14,529 nucleotides of DNA from Acididesulfobacillus acetoxydans (GCF_900016645.1 NZ_CDGJ01000139.1); one strand, 5' to 3'. Positions 1 through 6,228 are shown, counted from the stretch's first letter. Notes: generated by a model from the letters alone, not told the origin. Made by a program: numbers and translations.

Positions 1-146
1 CTTTGATTTTGAGAGATTTCAGGCGGGTACCGGGTTCAGTGACTGCAAGCCAGCGGCCCCTCCTCAACAAATCCGTTCAGCAGTGCCACTGTTTCTTCTC
101 GTCCACGAAGGAAATCGATCACAAGAGTGTGTCCAAGGGAAAATCG
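1..146 (-). pseudogene. VapC-like PIN toxin relic (frameshifted, runs off the window)
   Basis: Read on the minus strand directly after the antitoxin stop, this stretch resembles the start of a VapC PIN-domain ribonuclease, but the pieces fall in different frames. A Leu-Asp-Thr segment at about 124-137 is in one frame, and the segment VIDFLRGREETVALLNGF (about 69-122) is in another. The second frame continues VEEGPLACSH and stops at 36-38. Intact VapC proteins start with a hydrophobic strand, an LDT-type acidic motif and an (I/V)DFLRG helix, so the order is right, but at least one base is missing and there is no good start codon. The toxin is therefore probably dead. A sequencing error in a draft assembly is the alternative. 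Family assignment is by motif memory only. Confidence 0.5.
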
Positions 147-422
147 TTACTGCGCAAACATTTCCCTCCTCCAAGCCTCCGTTTCTTCCCGCAGCTGACG
201 CACCCAAGCGTAAGTGTCTTCACGGCTGGCAAAACCGGGGTAGTCTTTTTCCTCAAAGATGTAGGCTGTTGACAGCAAAGCCTTCTTTTGTTTCAGCCGA
301 AGTAGTTCTTCCTCGGTCGCTTCGATCACAAATTTGCTGCGTTTTCCGGGCCCAACCCGTTTATCCAGTTCTGCCAACAGTTCCACCGGCATTCGGATGG
401 GGGTCATTTTCGTGTTTTCCAT
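147..422 (-). CDS. Ribbon-helix-helix (CopG/VapB-like) antitoxin, 91 aa
   Basis: Small basic protein whose residues 6-30 (TPIRMPVELLAELDKRV, then GKRSKFV) read as a ribbon-helix-helix DNA-binding domain: a beta strand, a helix with regularly spaced leucines and the GKRSKFVIEA second-helix signature. The charged C-terminal half (EEKDYPGF onward, then a Trp/Glu/Arg-rich helix) would be the toxin-binding arm. ATG at 420-422 is chosen over the longer frame (458) because an AAAGGGAG ribosome site lies 7-8 bases upstream. In this family the antitoxin represses its own operon and neutralises a downstream toxin. Here the expected toxin position (1-146) holds only a frameshifted VapC-like relic, so this may be an orphan antitoxin. 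Which toxin family it pairs with is inference. Confidence 0.72.
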   Translation of the reverse strand: MENTKMTPIRMPVELLAELDKRVGPGKRSKFVIEATEEELLRLKQKKALLSTAYIFEEKDYPGFASREDTYAWVRQLREETEAWRREMFAQ

Positions 423-462
423 AACGCAATCTCCCTTTGTATATACCTTTAATATCATTATA

Positions 463-687
463 TCGTATATGCCTGCCAGATCATAGTTTACACTGGTTAC
501 GCCAAAATCCGGTTCCGTCTGAAACGGCCCGAATAGGTAGACGGTGGCCCCGCTTGATCCCCATCCGCGAAAACCAAAGCCAACACGAACCGCCCGGGCT
601 AATTCAGGGCCGTGAGAATCTCGCTTCGGGTCACCGTCACCGTTTTGGTTCCCTCCACACGTCCTTTGGGCTCTATAAAGAAAAGCT
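463..687 (-). pseudogene. Remnant of DUF3883-domain protein C-terminus
   Basis: Minus-strand translation gives FIEPKGRVEGTKTVTVTR then SEILTALN, an in-frame TAG, and PGRFVLALVFADGDQAG. After a frame change it gives VYLFGPFQTEPDFGVTSV followed by NYDLAG. This is the order seen at the C-terminus of DUF3883 domains attached to large helicases: an IEVKGR core strand, an NEILTALN helix, an FxLALV strand and a final EPDFGVTSVNYDL. One stop codon, at least one frameshift and loss of everything upstream show it is a dead fragment. The relic abuts the antitoxin gene and its last frame runs into it. It implies that a larger, possibly defence-related, helicase gene once lay here. The family call is from recognition of the motif order, not a search. 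Confidence 0.55.
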
Positions 688-695
688 AATCCGTG

Positions 696-739
696 AAAAA
701 GAGGCTTCCCGCAAGTTCAGTGAACTCGTGAGAAACCTC
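696..739 (-). terminator. Strong rho-independent terminator, 39-nt hairpin plus T tract
   Basis: Positions 701-739 form an almost perfect palindrome centred on 720: outer arm GAGG/CCTC, inner arm AGTTCA/TGAACT, fifteen Watson-Crick pairs, one G-T pair and three mismatches. On the minus strand it is followed at once by five T residues (696-700). It would end minus-strand transcription arriving from the XRE cluster (1086-1756). The core contains the word GTTCACTGAAC, also found twice at 1837-1867. Confidence 0.68.
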
Positions 740-901
740 TAAATTTAGTGTGTACCCCTATTGGGTGCTAATTCTTTTATCAGGAAATGTTACCTTTTCG
801 TTACCCGATGGCGTTTCCGGGGGTAGACAAACTCCGAAAGCCGCTTGTATCAAGGGTTTCAAGGCTCTTCTTACATCATGCCGCCCATGTTACACTAAGC
901 A

Positions 902-979
902 GTAACATCTTTAACGCCAGTGCCCAAGGGTGCGTAAAATCAGGGTTTTCGGGCTCAGGTGGTGTAACATCTTTAACGC
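902..979. repeat. Direct repeat pair, 16 bp, period 62
   Basis: The 16-mer GTAACATCTTTAACGC occurs at 902-917 and again at 964-979, with 46 unrelated bases between. Related GTTAC words occur at 889 and 984. Function unknown; it could be a remnant of recombinase or attachment-site DNA. Confidence 0.6.
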
Positions 980-1004
980 GAAGTTACGGTTTTTACTTAC
1001 TTGC

Positions 1005-1023
1005 GTGGTCAAAATGTGGTCAA
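1005..1023. repeat. Tandem GTGGTCAA sites, one helical turn apart
   Basis: GTGGTCAA occurs at 1005-1012 and 1016-1023, 11 bp apart, and the pair is bracketed by GCGT/ACGC (1003-1006 and 1023-1026). Helically phased direct repeats of this kind are typical of protein-binding sites, for example integrase arm or excisionase sites or a repressor. No recombinase gene is present in the window, so the binding partner is unknown. Confidence 0.45.
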
Positions 1024-1085
1024 CGCTCCCTGCCCACAGTGGACAGAATCACACGCTCCCCGCATGACTGAGGGCTTTGTTCTTC

Positions 1086-1214
1086 TCATTTCCCTTCTTC
1101 TGCCAATTCCTCATCCGTGACATCTTTCGTGCCACCGCCAAAATATTCGCCACGTGACTCCAGCCAGTCGATGAAGTCGTCGAGCCACTGATCATGGCTC
1201 AGGTCGGTTTCCAC
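1086..1214 (-). CDS. Small acidic hypothetical protein, 42 aa
   Basis: A short frame starting with GTG at 1212-1214, inside the last codons of the XRE gene (23-base overlap in another frame). It reads VETDLSHDQWLDDFIDWL then ESRGEYFGGGTKDVTDEE, ending LAEEGK. It is strongly acidic, with a Trp-rich amphipathic helix and a flexible acidic tail. I do not recognise a family. The overlap suggests either translational coupling to the regulator or an original C-terminal extension of it split off by a frameshift. A small partner or anti-repressor is possible but not shown. Confidence 0.42.
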   Translation of the reverse strand: METDLSHDQWLDDFIDWLESRGEYFGGGTKDVTDEELAEEGK

Positions 1215-1404
1215 GCAGCCACACTTCTTCCAGAGGCACGTCGAGCACCACTGCCAGCTTCGCAAGAAGTGCAATACTGCCCGGCTTCCCGCGCTCCAGA
1301 TCGCAGATGTGATTCGCGGTTGTCCCGACCAGTTTAGCCAGTTCTGCCTGGGAGAGGCCCTTTTCCTCACGTAGTTGTGCCAATAATTGACCGACGCTGT
1401 CCAT
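1192..1404 (-). CDS. XRE-family helix-turn-helix regulator, 70 aa
   Basis: Single-domain Cro/C1-type DNA-binding protein. Residues 5-60 carry the XRE pattern: LLAQLREEKGLSQAELA, then LVGTTANHICDLERGK (turn and recognition helix) and the closing helix ALLAKLAVVLDVPLEEVW. ATG at 1402-1404 is chosen because AGGAA lies 5-6 bases upstream and because the domain starts here; the longer frame adds an unlike N-terminus. It follows the DUF5658-like gene after 31 bp and overlaps a 42-residue ORF, so the three are probably one transcript. As a 70-residue XRE protein it probably acts as a dimeric repressor; its target is unknown. The palindromic site at 1837-1867 upstream of the cluster is the obvious candidate operator (inference). 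Confidence 0.85.
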   Translation of the reverse strand: MDSVGQLLAQLREEKGLSQAELAKLVGTTANHICDLERGKPGSIALLAKLAVVLDVPLEEVWLRGNRPEP

Positions 1405-1435
1405 AAGTTTCCTAGATTCCTTCCCCGGTGTTCCA

Positions 1436-1756
1436 TTATCGCCCGCGCAGAATCCACTGGGCATGAGTCACGAGGACCGCGCCATATGCCAACACCGCAA
1501 TACCCAGCAGCCGAGAAACCAGTGCGTGCGGCCTGTTTCCTATCCGCCACAGCAGGACCCCCAGGAGGACCGGCAGTGCCAGCTTGACCGCCATGAACGC
1601 GACGGCGTTTTACCATCGCATCATAATAGGATTGGCCTCCTCAATTGCGCCAAGACGAAGCCCCCAGAGCGTTAGCGCACCGTCAAGAAGAGTGAGAACG
1701 GCCAGGGCTGCTAGGAATAGCAGGGATTTTCTGTTGTGGGGTGGAGAGAAGCCCAT
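1436..1756 (-). pseudogene. DUF5658-like membrane protein with in-frame stop
   Basis: Starting at ATG 1754-1756, the minus strand encodes a hydrophobic helix (LLFLAALAVLTLLDGALTLW) and then GAIEEANPIMMRW. A TAA follows as codon 49 (1610-1612). The same frame continues with NAVAFMAVKLALPVLLGVLL and a third helix, VSRLLGIAVLAYGAVLVTH, to a stop at 1436-1438. A first helix ending in D, an E-A-N-P motif before the second helix and three to four helices over about 105 residues match DUF5658-type integral membrane proteins of unknown function. Because both halves share one frame, a single base change made the stop. Either the gene is broken, the base call is wrong, or the two halves are made separately (an internal ATG lies at 1591-1593). 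It sits 31 bp upstream of the XRE gene. Confidence 0.6.
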
Positions 1757-2156
1757 ATTACTACTGTCCCCTCTATAAGAACTTTCGTCAAATTCTCACC
1801 GGGTCGGACTAATTTCAGCCCGTTTTGTTAACTTTTAAATGTTCACTGAATGGTTCACTGAACATTTACGTAAAAACTGAGCATAGGAGTGATAAGGTGA
1901 ATGATTAGGCATTGTATAAAAGCCGCCTTTATCCCTGCTTCCAAGTCATATTGGAAGATTTCGTGGTCTTTATGTTTTCTACCGGGCATCAGGACTTCGG
2001 AGTAGAGTAATGTTGCACTAGCTGCAATTTGAGTTTCTGCGTTTCTTTCCACTTTTCGAAGATGTTTGGACTCAAGAGCCTAATGCACTTTGACCTGACC
2101 AGCGGAAGTCCATCCTAATCGTCCGAAATATGTATACGTCTCTCTAACACCTCGCC
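1757..2156. other. Intergenic region upstream of the XRE cluster
   Basis: This stretch carries the palindromic repeated site listed at 1837-1867. A minus-strand open frame at 1855-2052 (65 codons, GTG start, no ribosome site, final codons running into the palindrome) contains GRKHKDHEIFQYDLEAGI but no family I recognise. It is probably not a gene, or is the tail of something lost. No clear terminator for the HD-GYP gene is seen at 2053-2156. Confidence 0.35.
1837..1867. promoter_or_regulatory. Candidate operator: palindrome with internal tandem repeat
   Basis: The outer arms AAATGTTCA (1837-1845) and TGAACATTT (1859-1867) are exact inverted repeats. Inside, GTTCACTGAA is directly repeated at 1841-1850 and 1853-1862, twelve bases apart, and each copy contains the small palindrome TTCACTGAA. 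Two palindromic sites placed symmetrically about one helical turn apart is what a dimeric repressor bound cooperatively would need. It lies 80 bp upstream of the DUF5658-XRE cluster. No run of T follows on either strand, so it is not an intrinsic terminator. Confidence 0.45.
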
Positions 2157-3827
2157 TTAGCAAACTTCGCTTACGGGTCTTTCTAAGATCCTGTCTTGCA
2201 GATAGCATCTGAGTTCAGAGATCGGCAACGACAAGAAGGCTTGCGCGCACTCCGGATCAAACTGCCCTCCGGATCCGCGTTCCACTTCCGCTAAAGCCTG
2301 GTCGATGCTCAAAGCCCGACGATAAACTCGATGAGACGTCATGGCATCAAAGGTATCTGCAACGGCCAAGACCCGCGCCTCCAGACAGATGTTCTCGCCG
2401 ACCAGTCCTTGGGGATACCCGTGACCATCCCAACGTTCGTGGTGCTGGAGCACCGCTTCAGCAATTCCAGCCTGCATATAGGCGGGCACTTCCCGAACAA
2501 TATCATAACCGTAACGCGAATGGTTTTGCATCTCCAGCCACTCCGCCTCCGTTAACGCCCCGGATTTTTTGAGAATGTTCTCCGGGACGCCGATTTTGCC
2601 AACATCGTGCAAAAGTCCGGCCCGTACAATATTTTCGCGCTTAACCGGGTTAAGATTCATTTTCTGAGCAAGTAGCCGGGCATAAATGGCAACTCGTTCC
2701 GAATGATATTTCGTGTAGGGATCCCTCGTTTCCAAGGCTGTCACCAACGATAAGATGAGATCCCGTGACATTTTTTCCGCCTGTCCCGCCAAGACGCGAA
2801 AAGCTGCTGCCGCCTCCCCGATTTCATCTCGTCGTTCCGGTAAGGGAGGCAAATCCTGTACACTGTACCCTTCACTCAAAGCGCGAATCTGGGCCATTAG
2901 CTTGTGCACCGGGTATAGAAGCGAACCAATATACCAAAGTGCCAGGATTAAGGCGGCCAAAAGAATCGCGCCTGTGATATAACTAATCTCTTTCGTAACC
3001 TCTCCCGCCATGGACTGCGCTGTTTGGCGATCGCTTGCTATAATCAACGTCCAGCCAAGTTCAGACATAGTACGTACCGAAACTAACTGAGTTTGTTTAA
3101 GTACTTGCACAAAATTTTGACTGAACATTTCTGGTTCACCCGCATAGGTTTTGGGTTTTAACAGAAACTGATTCTTTGGATCCACGAGCCAGACGTGGGT
3201 TTTGGGCGGCAAAGAGAGTGTATTTCTCAGTTCATCACGCAAAAAGCCTGCTGGCAGGCGCGCCGTCAGCACACCCTTTGCTCGTCCAAGAGAATCACGC
3301 ACAATGGCAGTAAAGCGGAGTCCCTCGCCCTTTTGACTTGCGGTCTCTTGCGCATTGACAGCCACCCCTCCCTTTTGGGTCAGGCCATTGTCAAACCAAG
3401 ACTCCCCTTGGCCATTCACCAGCCTCAGTGGCACGGACGGGAGTGACGCCAGAAGTTTCCCGGATTGGGCATCCCAATACTCCAATTGGCTCCAGCCGTT
3501 CCCATCCTGGTACAGCGCTTCCAGTTGTGTCCGCCGGGCTTCCGGATCCGACCAATCCCCCTCCAAAACAGCCCCTAAAATCTTTTCTTTATGCATATCC
3601 AGGGAATGAGTGAGCAACAAACTCGCGTCTTCACCGACATTCACCAACTCCTGTTGTGCTTGCTGGCTCAAGATCATGCTCATCCGGTAATTCACCCAGA
3701 TTCCTGCTACAACAACTGGGACAATTACCAACAGAAGCACCCCCAACAATAATTGCCTGCGGATGCCAAAGCGTAGGCAATGGCCCTTCACCACTTGACT
3801 TGTGATGGGGAATTTACGTTTCGACAT
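2157..3827 (-). CDS. Membrane-bound Cache/HAMP/HD-GYP cyclic-di-GMP phosphodiesterase, 556 aa
   Basis: Predicted sensor phosphodiesterase that degrades cyclic-di-GMP to pGpG/GMP in the cytoplasm in response to an extracellular ligand. Order: first membrane helix at about residues 25-46, extracellular Cache-like sensor at about 47-283, second helix at about 284-305, HAMP linker at about 303-355 (PVHKLMAQIRALSEG), HD-GYP domain at about 355-535. The catalytic motifs are complete: HDVGK at 407-411 and HHERWDGHGYP at 462-472, followed by the usual ADTFDAM. ATG 3825-3827 is preferred because AAGGAGG sits 7-8 bases upstream; an ATG ten codons earlier has no such site. A MITE-like element and the CBS-GGDEF gene lie upstream on the same strand, so synthesis and breakdown enzymes are neighbours, though 372 bp apart and probably separately transcribed. 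No terminator is obvious after the stop. Confidence 0.93.
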   Translation of the reverse strand: MSKRKFPITSQVVKGHCLRFGIRRQLLLGVLLLVIVPVVVAGIWVNYRMSMILSQQAQQELVNVGEDASLLLTHSLDMHKEKILGAVLEGDWSDPEARRTQLEALYQDGNGWSQLEYWDAQSGKLLASLPSVPLRLVNGQGESWFDNGLTQKGGVAVNAQETASQKGEGLRFTAIVRDSLGRAKGVLTARLPAGFLRDELRNTLSLPPKTHVWLVDPKNQFLLKPKTYAGEPEMFSQNFVQVLKQTQLVSVRTMSELGWTLIIASDRQTAQSMAGEVTKEISYITGAILLAALILALWYIGSLLYPVHKLMAQIRALSEGYSVQDLPPLPERRDEIGEAAAAFRVLAGQAEKMSRDLILSLVTALETRDPYTKYHSERVAIYARLLAQKMNLNPVKRENIVRAGLLHDVGKIGVPENILKKSGALTEAEWLEMQNHSRYGYDIVREVPAYMQAGIAEAVLQHHERWDGHGYPQGLVGENICLEARVLAVADTFDAMTSHRVYRRALSIDQALAEVERGSGGQFDPECAQAFLSLPISELRCYLQDRILERPVSEVC

Positions 3828-4199
3828 TGCGCTCTCCTCCTTGATATAGGCAGGCATACGGCTTTTGGCCTGAACTCACGCTTCTCCCTAATCAATACGG
3901 TATACGAGTCGACGAAATCAGCCACACTCCCTCCCATTCCTCCCTTAATGTCTCACTAAATGACAAAAACGCAAAGAACCGTATGAAATTCAAACAGTTT
4001 AAATAGAGCTTTGATATTTTCATCCCCTAGCTAGATTCCCCTGAAAAAGTCCGTATTTTATAACATCCAGCCAACGCCTCCGCTGGTAAACCCTTTATTC
4101 ATGCGGGTTGGGTTGGATATCTTTGGCCGAAATTTCTTCGAATTAGCAGTTTTTCAGGGGACTCTAGCTAGTAATTTTCCCATCCGCTCATATATGGGT
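3828..4199. other. Intergenic region between GGDEF and HD-GYP genes
   Basis: Holds the MITE-like element (listed separately) and, nearer the HD-GYP gene, a minus-strand AT-rich segment around 3889-3910 that could carry its promoter. I cannot define a -35/-10 pair with confidence. No ORF is supported, and no cyclic-di-GMP riboswitch signature is seen. Confidence 0.4.
4027..4171. repeat. MITE-like inverted-repeat element, 145 bp
   Basis: The ends 4027-4048 and 4150-4171 are inverted repeats over 22 bp with one mismatch (left end CTAGCTAGATTCCCCTGAAA and onward). The inside continues the symmetry partly: ATCCAGCCAACGC near 4064-4077 faces GCGGGTTGGGTTGGAT near 4102-4118, so a single strand could fold into one long hairpin. 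There is no ORF. Size, terminal repeats and folding match a miniature inverted-repeat transposable element mobilised by another element's transposase. The outer CTAG words could include a 4-bp target duplication. A large structured intergenic RNA is the alternative. Confidence 0.55.
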
Positions 4200-5066
4200 T
4201 CAGGCAATTTCATTTGTGCCCTGAATTTCAGTCATTAAAAGTGTTGCGTTACTATTCTTTGCTTCTGTTGACCTTAGACTCGCGACATTCATTAATTTTT
4301 CCATTGTATCCCACGGATCGTCAACACGTTCTTCGTGCCTCCGTCCCCCAATGACTCCGGCCGAAATGCTTATCGCTATTCCGTGGGAAAAACTGTGCCG
4401 ATCGACAATATCCGCCAACCGGTAAGCAAAGGTCACCGCTTCATCCAAGTGTGCTGGCAATAAAACAGCAAATTCATCTCCTCCAAAACGGCACAAAAAA
4501 GCCTCCGCCGGAATATTGTCTTTTAACAATCTGCTCACTTCGATTAGAATAACGTCCCCCACTGTATGGCCGTAAGTTTTATCAATGATACCAAATTTGT
4601 TTATGTCAAAAAAAGCAATGCTGATCTCCTGCTTATTTTCCAGGAGTCGAACACCATGATAGTATATGTAATCACTCTTATAAAGCCCCGTTAATAAATC
4701 CGTGTGAGGTCCAAGGTGTTTTTCGAGTAGGTTGCGAGGTAGGACACCGGACAACTCTCCGTCCTCCTGAACCAGCAAAACTTCCAATCCAGTACCCTCA
4801 AAAACTTCTTGAGCTTGCCAAAGCGGCATGTCTGCCGGAACAGTCACCAGTTCCCGACACATCACGTCGGCAATGATCCTGTTGGGATGTGCTCTCAATA
4901 ATTCCTTATATGTTATGACTCCTACCAGATTACCTCCGTCCATAACCAGACAACAGGAAGTTCCCGTTTTCAATAAAAACGACCTACTCTTCGACACTCC
5001 ATCCAAAAAATCAACAGCCGGAAATTCTTTAGAATAGATATTTGCAACGCGCTTGATGTTTATCAT
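4200..5066 (-). CDS. CBS-pair GGDEF protein, probable diguanylate cyclase, 288 aa
   Basis: Soluble protein with two CBS motifs (about residues 7-60 and 62-115; such pairs bind adenine nucleotides) followed by a GGDEF domain (about 120-280) that would make cyclic-di-GMP from two GTP. CRFGGDEFAVLLP places the active loop at 195-199. D154 supplies the metal site, and GHTVGD at 166-171 retains the Asp that contacts guanine. Two things are odd. The inhibitory RxxD site is absent (PAEA occupies the equivalent place, 186-189). The pocket motif usually written K-x-IND reads GIIDK, so the guanine-contacting Asn is Asp162. Activity is therefore likely but not certain, without product feedback. The ATG overlaps the stop of the upstream 115-residue gene (ATGA at 5063-5066), so the two are translated together. 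The CBS pair suggests control by cellular energy state (inference). Confidence 0.9.
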   Translation of the reverse strand: MINIKRVANIYSKEFPAVDFLDGVSKSRSFLLKTGTSCCLVMDGGNLVGVITYKELLRAHPNRIIADVMCRELVTVPADMPLWQAQEVFEGTGLEVLLVQEDGELSGVLPRNLLEKHLGPHTDLLTGLYKSDYIYYHGVRLLENKQEISIAFFDINKFGIIDKTYGHTVGDVILIEVSRLLKDNIPAEAFLCRFGGDEFAVLLPAHLDEAVTFAYRLADIVDRHSFSHGIAISISAGVIGGRRHEERVDDPWDTMEKLMNVASLRSTEAKNSNATLLMTEIQGTNEIA

Positions 5067-5410
5067 AAATCGATAGATTTGCTGACGTGCACCGTTATGC
5101 CGACATGCGCTTTTATGATCATGCTTGCGTCAACAATCCTTTCCCCCTCCTCTAAAATAAACTCGGTTAGTCTTTCTTCCGGGATCATGTTTATGAGAGC
5201 ATTTCGCACTACGATGGCCTCTATGACTGGGTGATCAATTTTAATGACCTTATATTGATCCGGGCTGAGAACATCAACCATTCTTTTTGCTGCCTCGGGG
5301 CCAATAGGTGCGTTCCGACCCACAATTAATACATCTTGCATTGGAGGCATTTCAAATTCAGACAAGTGCATTTGGATTTCTGCTTTTTTGGGTTCTTCTT
5401 TAATACTCAC
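5063..5410 (-). CDS. Unrecognised 115-aa protein coupled to the CBS-GGDEF gene
   Basis: GTG start at 5408-5410 with GGAGGT six bases upstream. After a polar N-terminus (residues 1-25) it has a hydrophobic strand (QDVLIVGRNAPIGPEA, about 25-40), alternating alpha/beta elements (YKVIKIDHPVIEAIVVRNAL) and a final strand-rich part (MIIKAHVGITVHV, about 97-109). The VGRNAPIGPEAAKR stretch could be a phosphate-binding type loop but fits no motif I know. No signal peptide or membrane segment. I do not recognise the family. Its stop codon overlaps the start of the CBS-GGDEF gene, which argues for a shared role, for example as a partner or input protein of that cyclase; this is inference from gene order only. 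Confidence 0.75.
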   Translation of the reverse strand: MSIKEEPKKAEIQMHLSEFEMPPMQDVLIVGRNAPIGPEAAKRMVDVLSPDQYKVIKIDHPVIEAIVVRNALINMIPEERLTEFILEEGERIVDASMIIKAHVGITVHVSKSIDL

Positions 5411-5568
5411 GGACAGACCTCCGTTTTCTCGTTTTAAGCAATGTGCTTTTCACATTCCTATCATACCCCAGAGGCACTAAATCAGCAACACATCACCTAA
5501 GAAGCTTACTTTGTCTTTGTCCTTACAGCAGAGCTCTCTTCTGTTGTTCACCCACGGAAGTTATACCA

Positions 5569-6228
5569 GTGGGTAGAAGGCACCCCTCACGGGATGCCAG
5601 CCCCCGTTGTCACCGGACGTGCAGTTTTCCCGCATCCGGCGGCCCCAATGCTATCCCCTAGCGGGGAGACTCGAAGAGCTTGAGCTGTTGGTGCTCACCC
5701 TTCTCTGTCCGGCGGTGTCGTCCTTCCCTGGTATATCCAGGTACTATGACGGCGCTGACTCCTCCTGCGGCATGCGGTTTCCCTATAACCTGCTCCTAGT
5801 CGGAGAGCCGCAGGAGGTCTCATTCGGTAACCCTCTTTCGTTGTTCAGAGCCTCCCCATGCCTAAACACTTATGTACATCTCCCCAGGGGTTCCTTACCT
5901 AGCCCCGGCTCGACCGTCTCCGGCCAGGCTGCAACTCATAGCGCCGTCTCGCCTGACCACCTCGGCCTAATCCAATACCGGCTGTCGCTTGGGTATTCGA
6001 AAACGGGTCTGCTCCTCGGCCTCAGGCCCTTTTCTGACCGCCTCGCGGCGTGTCAGATAACCTAACTCTGGACTGGACGATTCGAGGGTCCGACTCTCCA
6101 GTGAGCCCCCAGAGTATCCTCGGATCTTGGCCTCGTTCCAGTGTAAGGACTGGAACGGGAGGACAACACCTCCACTAAACGAAATGGGGCTGCGAATCGC
6201 CCGCTATAAGAACAAAAGGGGGCGTAAC
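5569..6228 (-). ncRNA. ORF-less group II intron (class C-like), about 660 nt
   Basis: Read on the minus strand, the 3' part has a domain V hairpin at about 5610-5644, with core GCCGGATGCGG / GCACGTCCGG and a GAAA-type loop. Its triad is CGC, as in class C introns. Domain VI follows (GGGGGCTGGC ... TGCCTTCTACCCAC), ending in AC at 5569. About 100 nt upstream of domain V lies GTCATAGTACC followed by GGAAGGACG (about 5727-5750), the conserved domain III segment of class C introns. Upstream again come domain I stretches such as GCTAGGTAAGGAACCCCTGG (about 5895-5914). The best 5' end aligns at 6228 (GTTACGCC), which departs from the usual GTGYG. Domain IV is only about 75 nt and has no reverse transcriptase, so mobility would need a protein in trans. 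Open frames over this region on both strands are by-products of RNA structure. Boundaries are approximate. Confidence 0.8.

Larger units (their letters stand above)
740..1085. other. Gene-free stretch with short repeats
   Basis: No convincing protein is seen on either strand; the 94-residue plus-strand open frame at 787-1071 has no family-like features. The stretch holds two pairs of direct repeats, listed separately. Its position between a DUF3883 relic and a degraded small cluster suggests leftover mobile-element or island DNA. Confidence 0.4.

Noticed and set aside
83..424. Plus-strand open frame of 113 codons
   Set aside because: It is the antisense of the ribbon-helix-helix antitoxin and toxin relic, Ser/Pro/Phe-rich and without a ribosome site.
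437..1071. Plus-strand frames of 101 and 94 codons
   Set aside because: The first is antisense to the DUF3883 relic; the second covers repeat-bearing gene-free DNA and has no family-like sequence or ribosome site.
1086..1616. A 176-codon minus-strand frame read as one protein
   Set aside because: Its N-terminal two thirds are out of frame with the DUF5658 and XRE coding sequences and are low-quality Arg/Gly-rich sequence; only its last 42 codons look coding.
1855..2052. 65-codon minus-strand frame
   Set aside because: No ribosome site, no recognised family, and its end coincides with the palindromic site; kept only as a note in the intergenic entry.
3858..5560. Cyclic-di-GMP riboswitch near the GGDEF and HD-GYP genes
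   Set aside because: I looked for the GEMM-type conserved core upstream of each gene on the minus strand and saw none.
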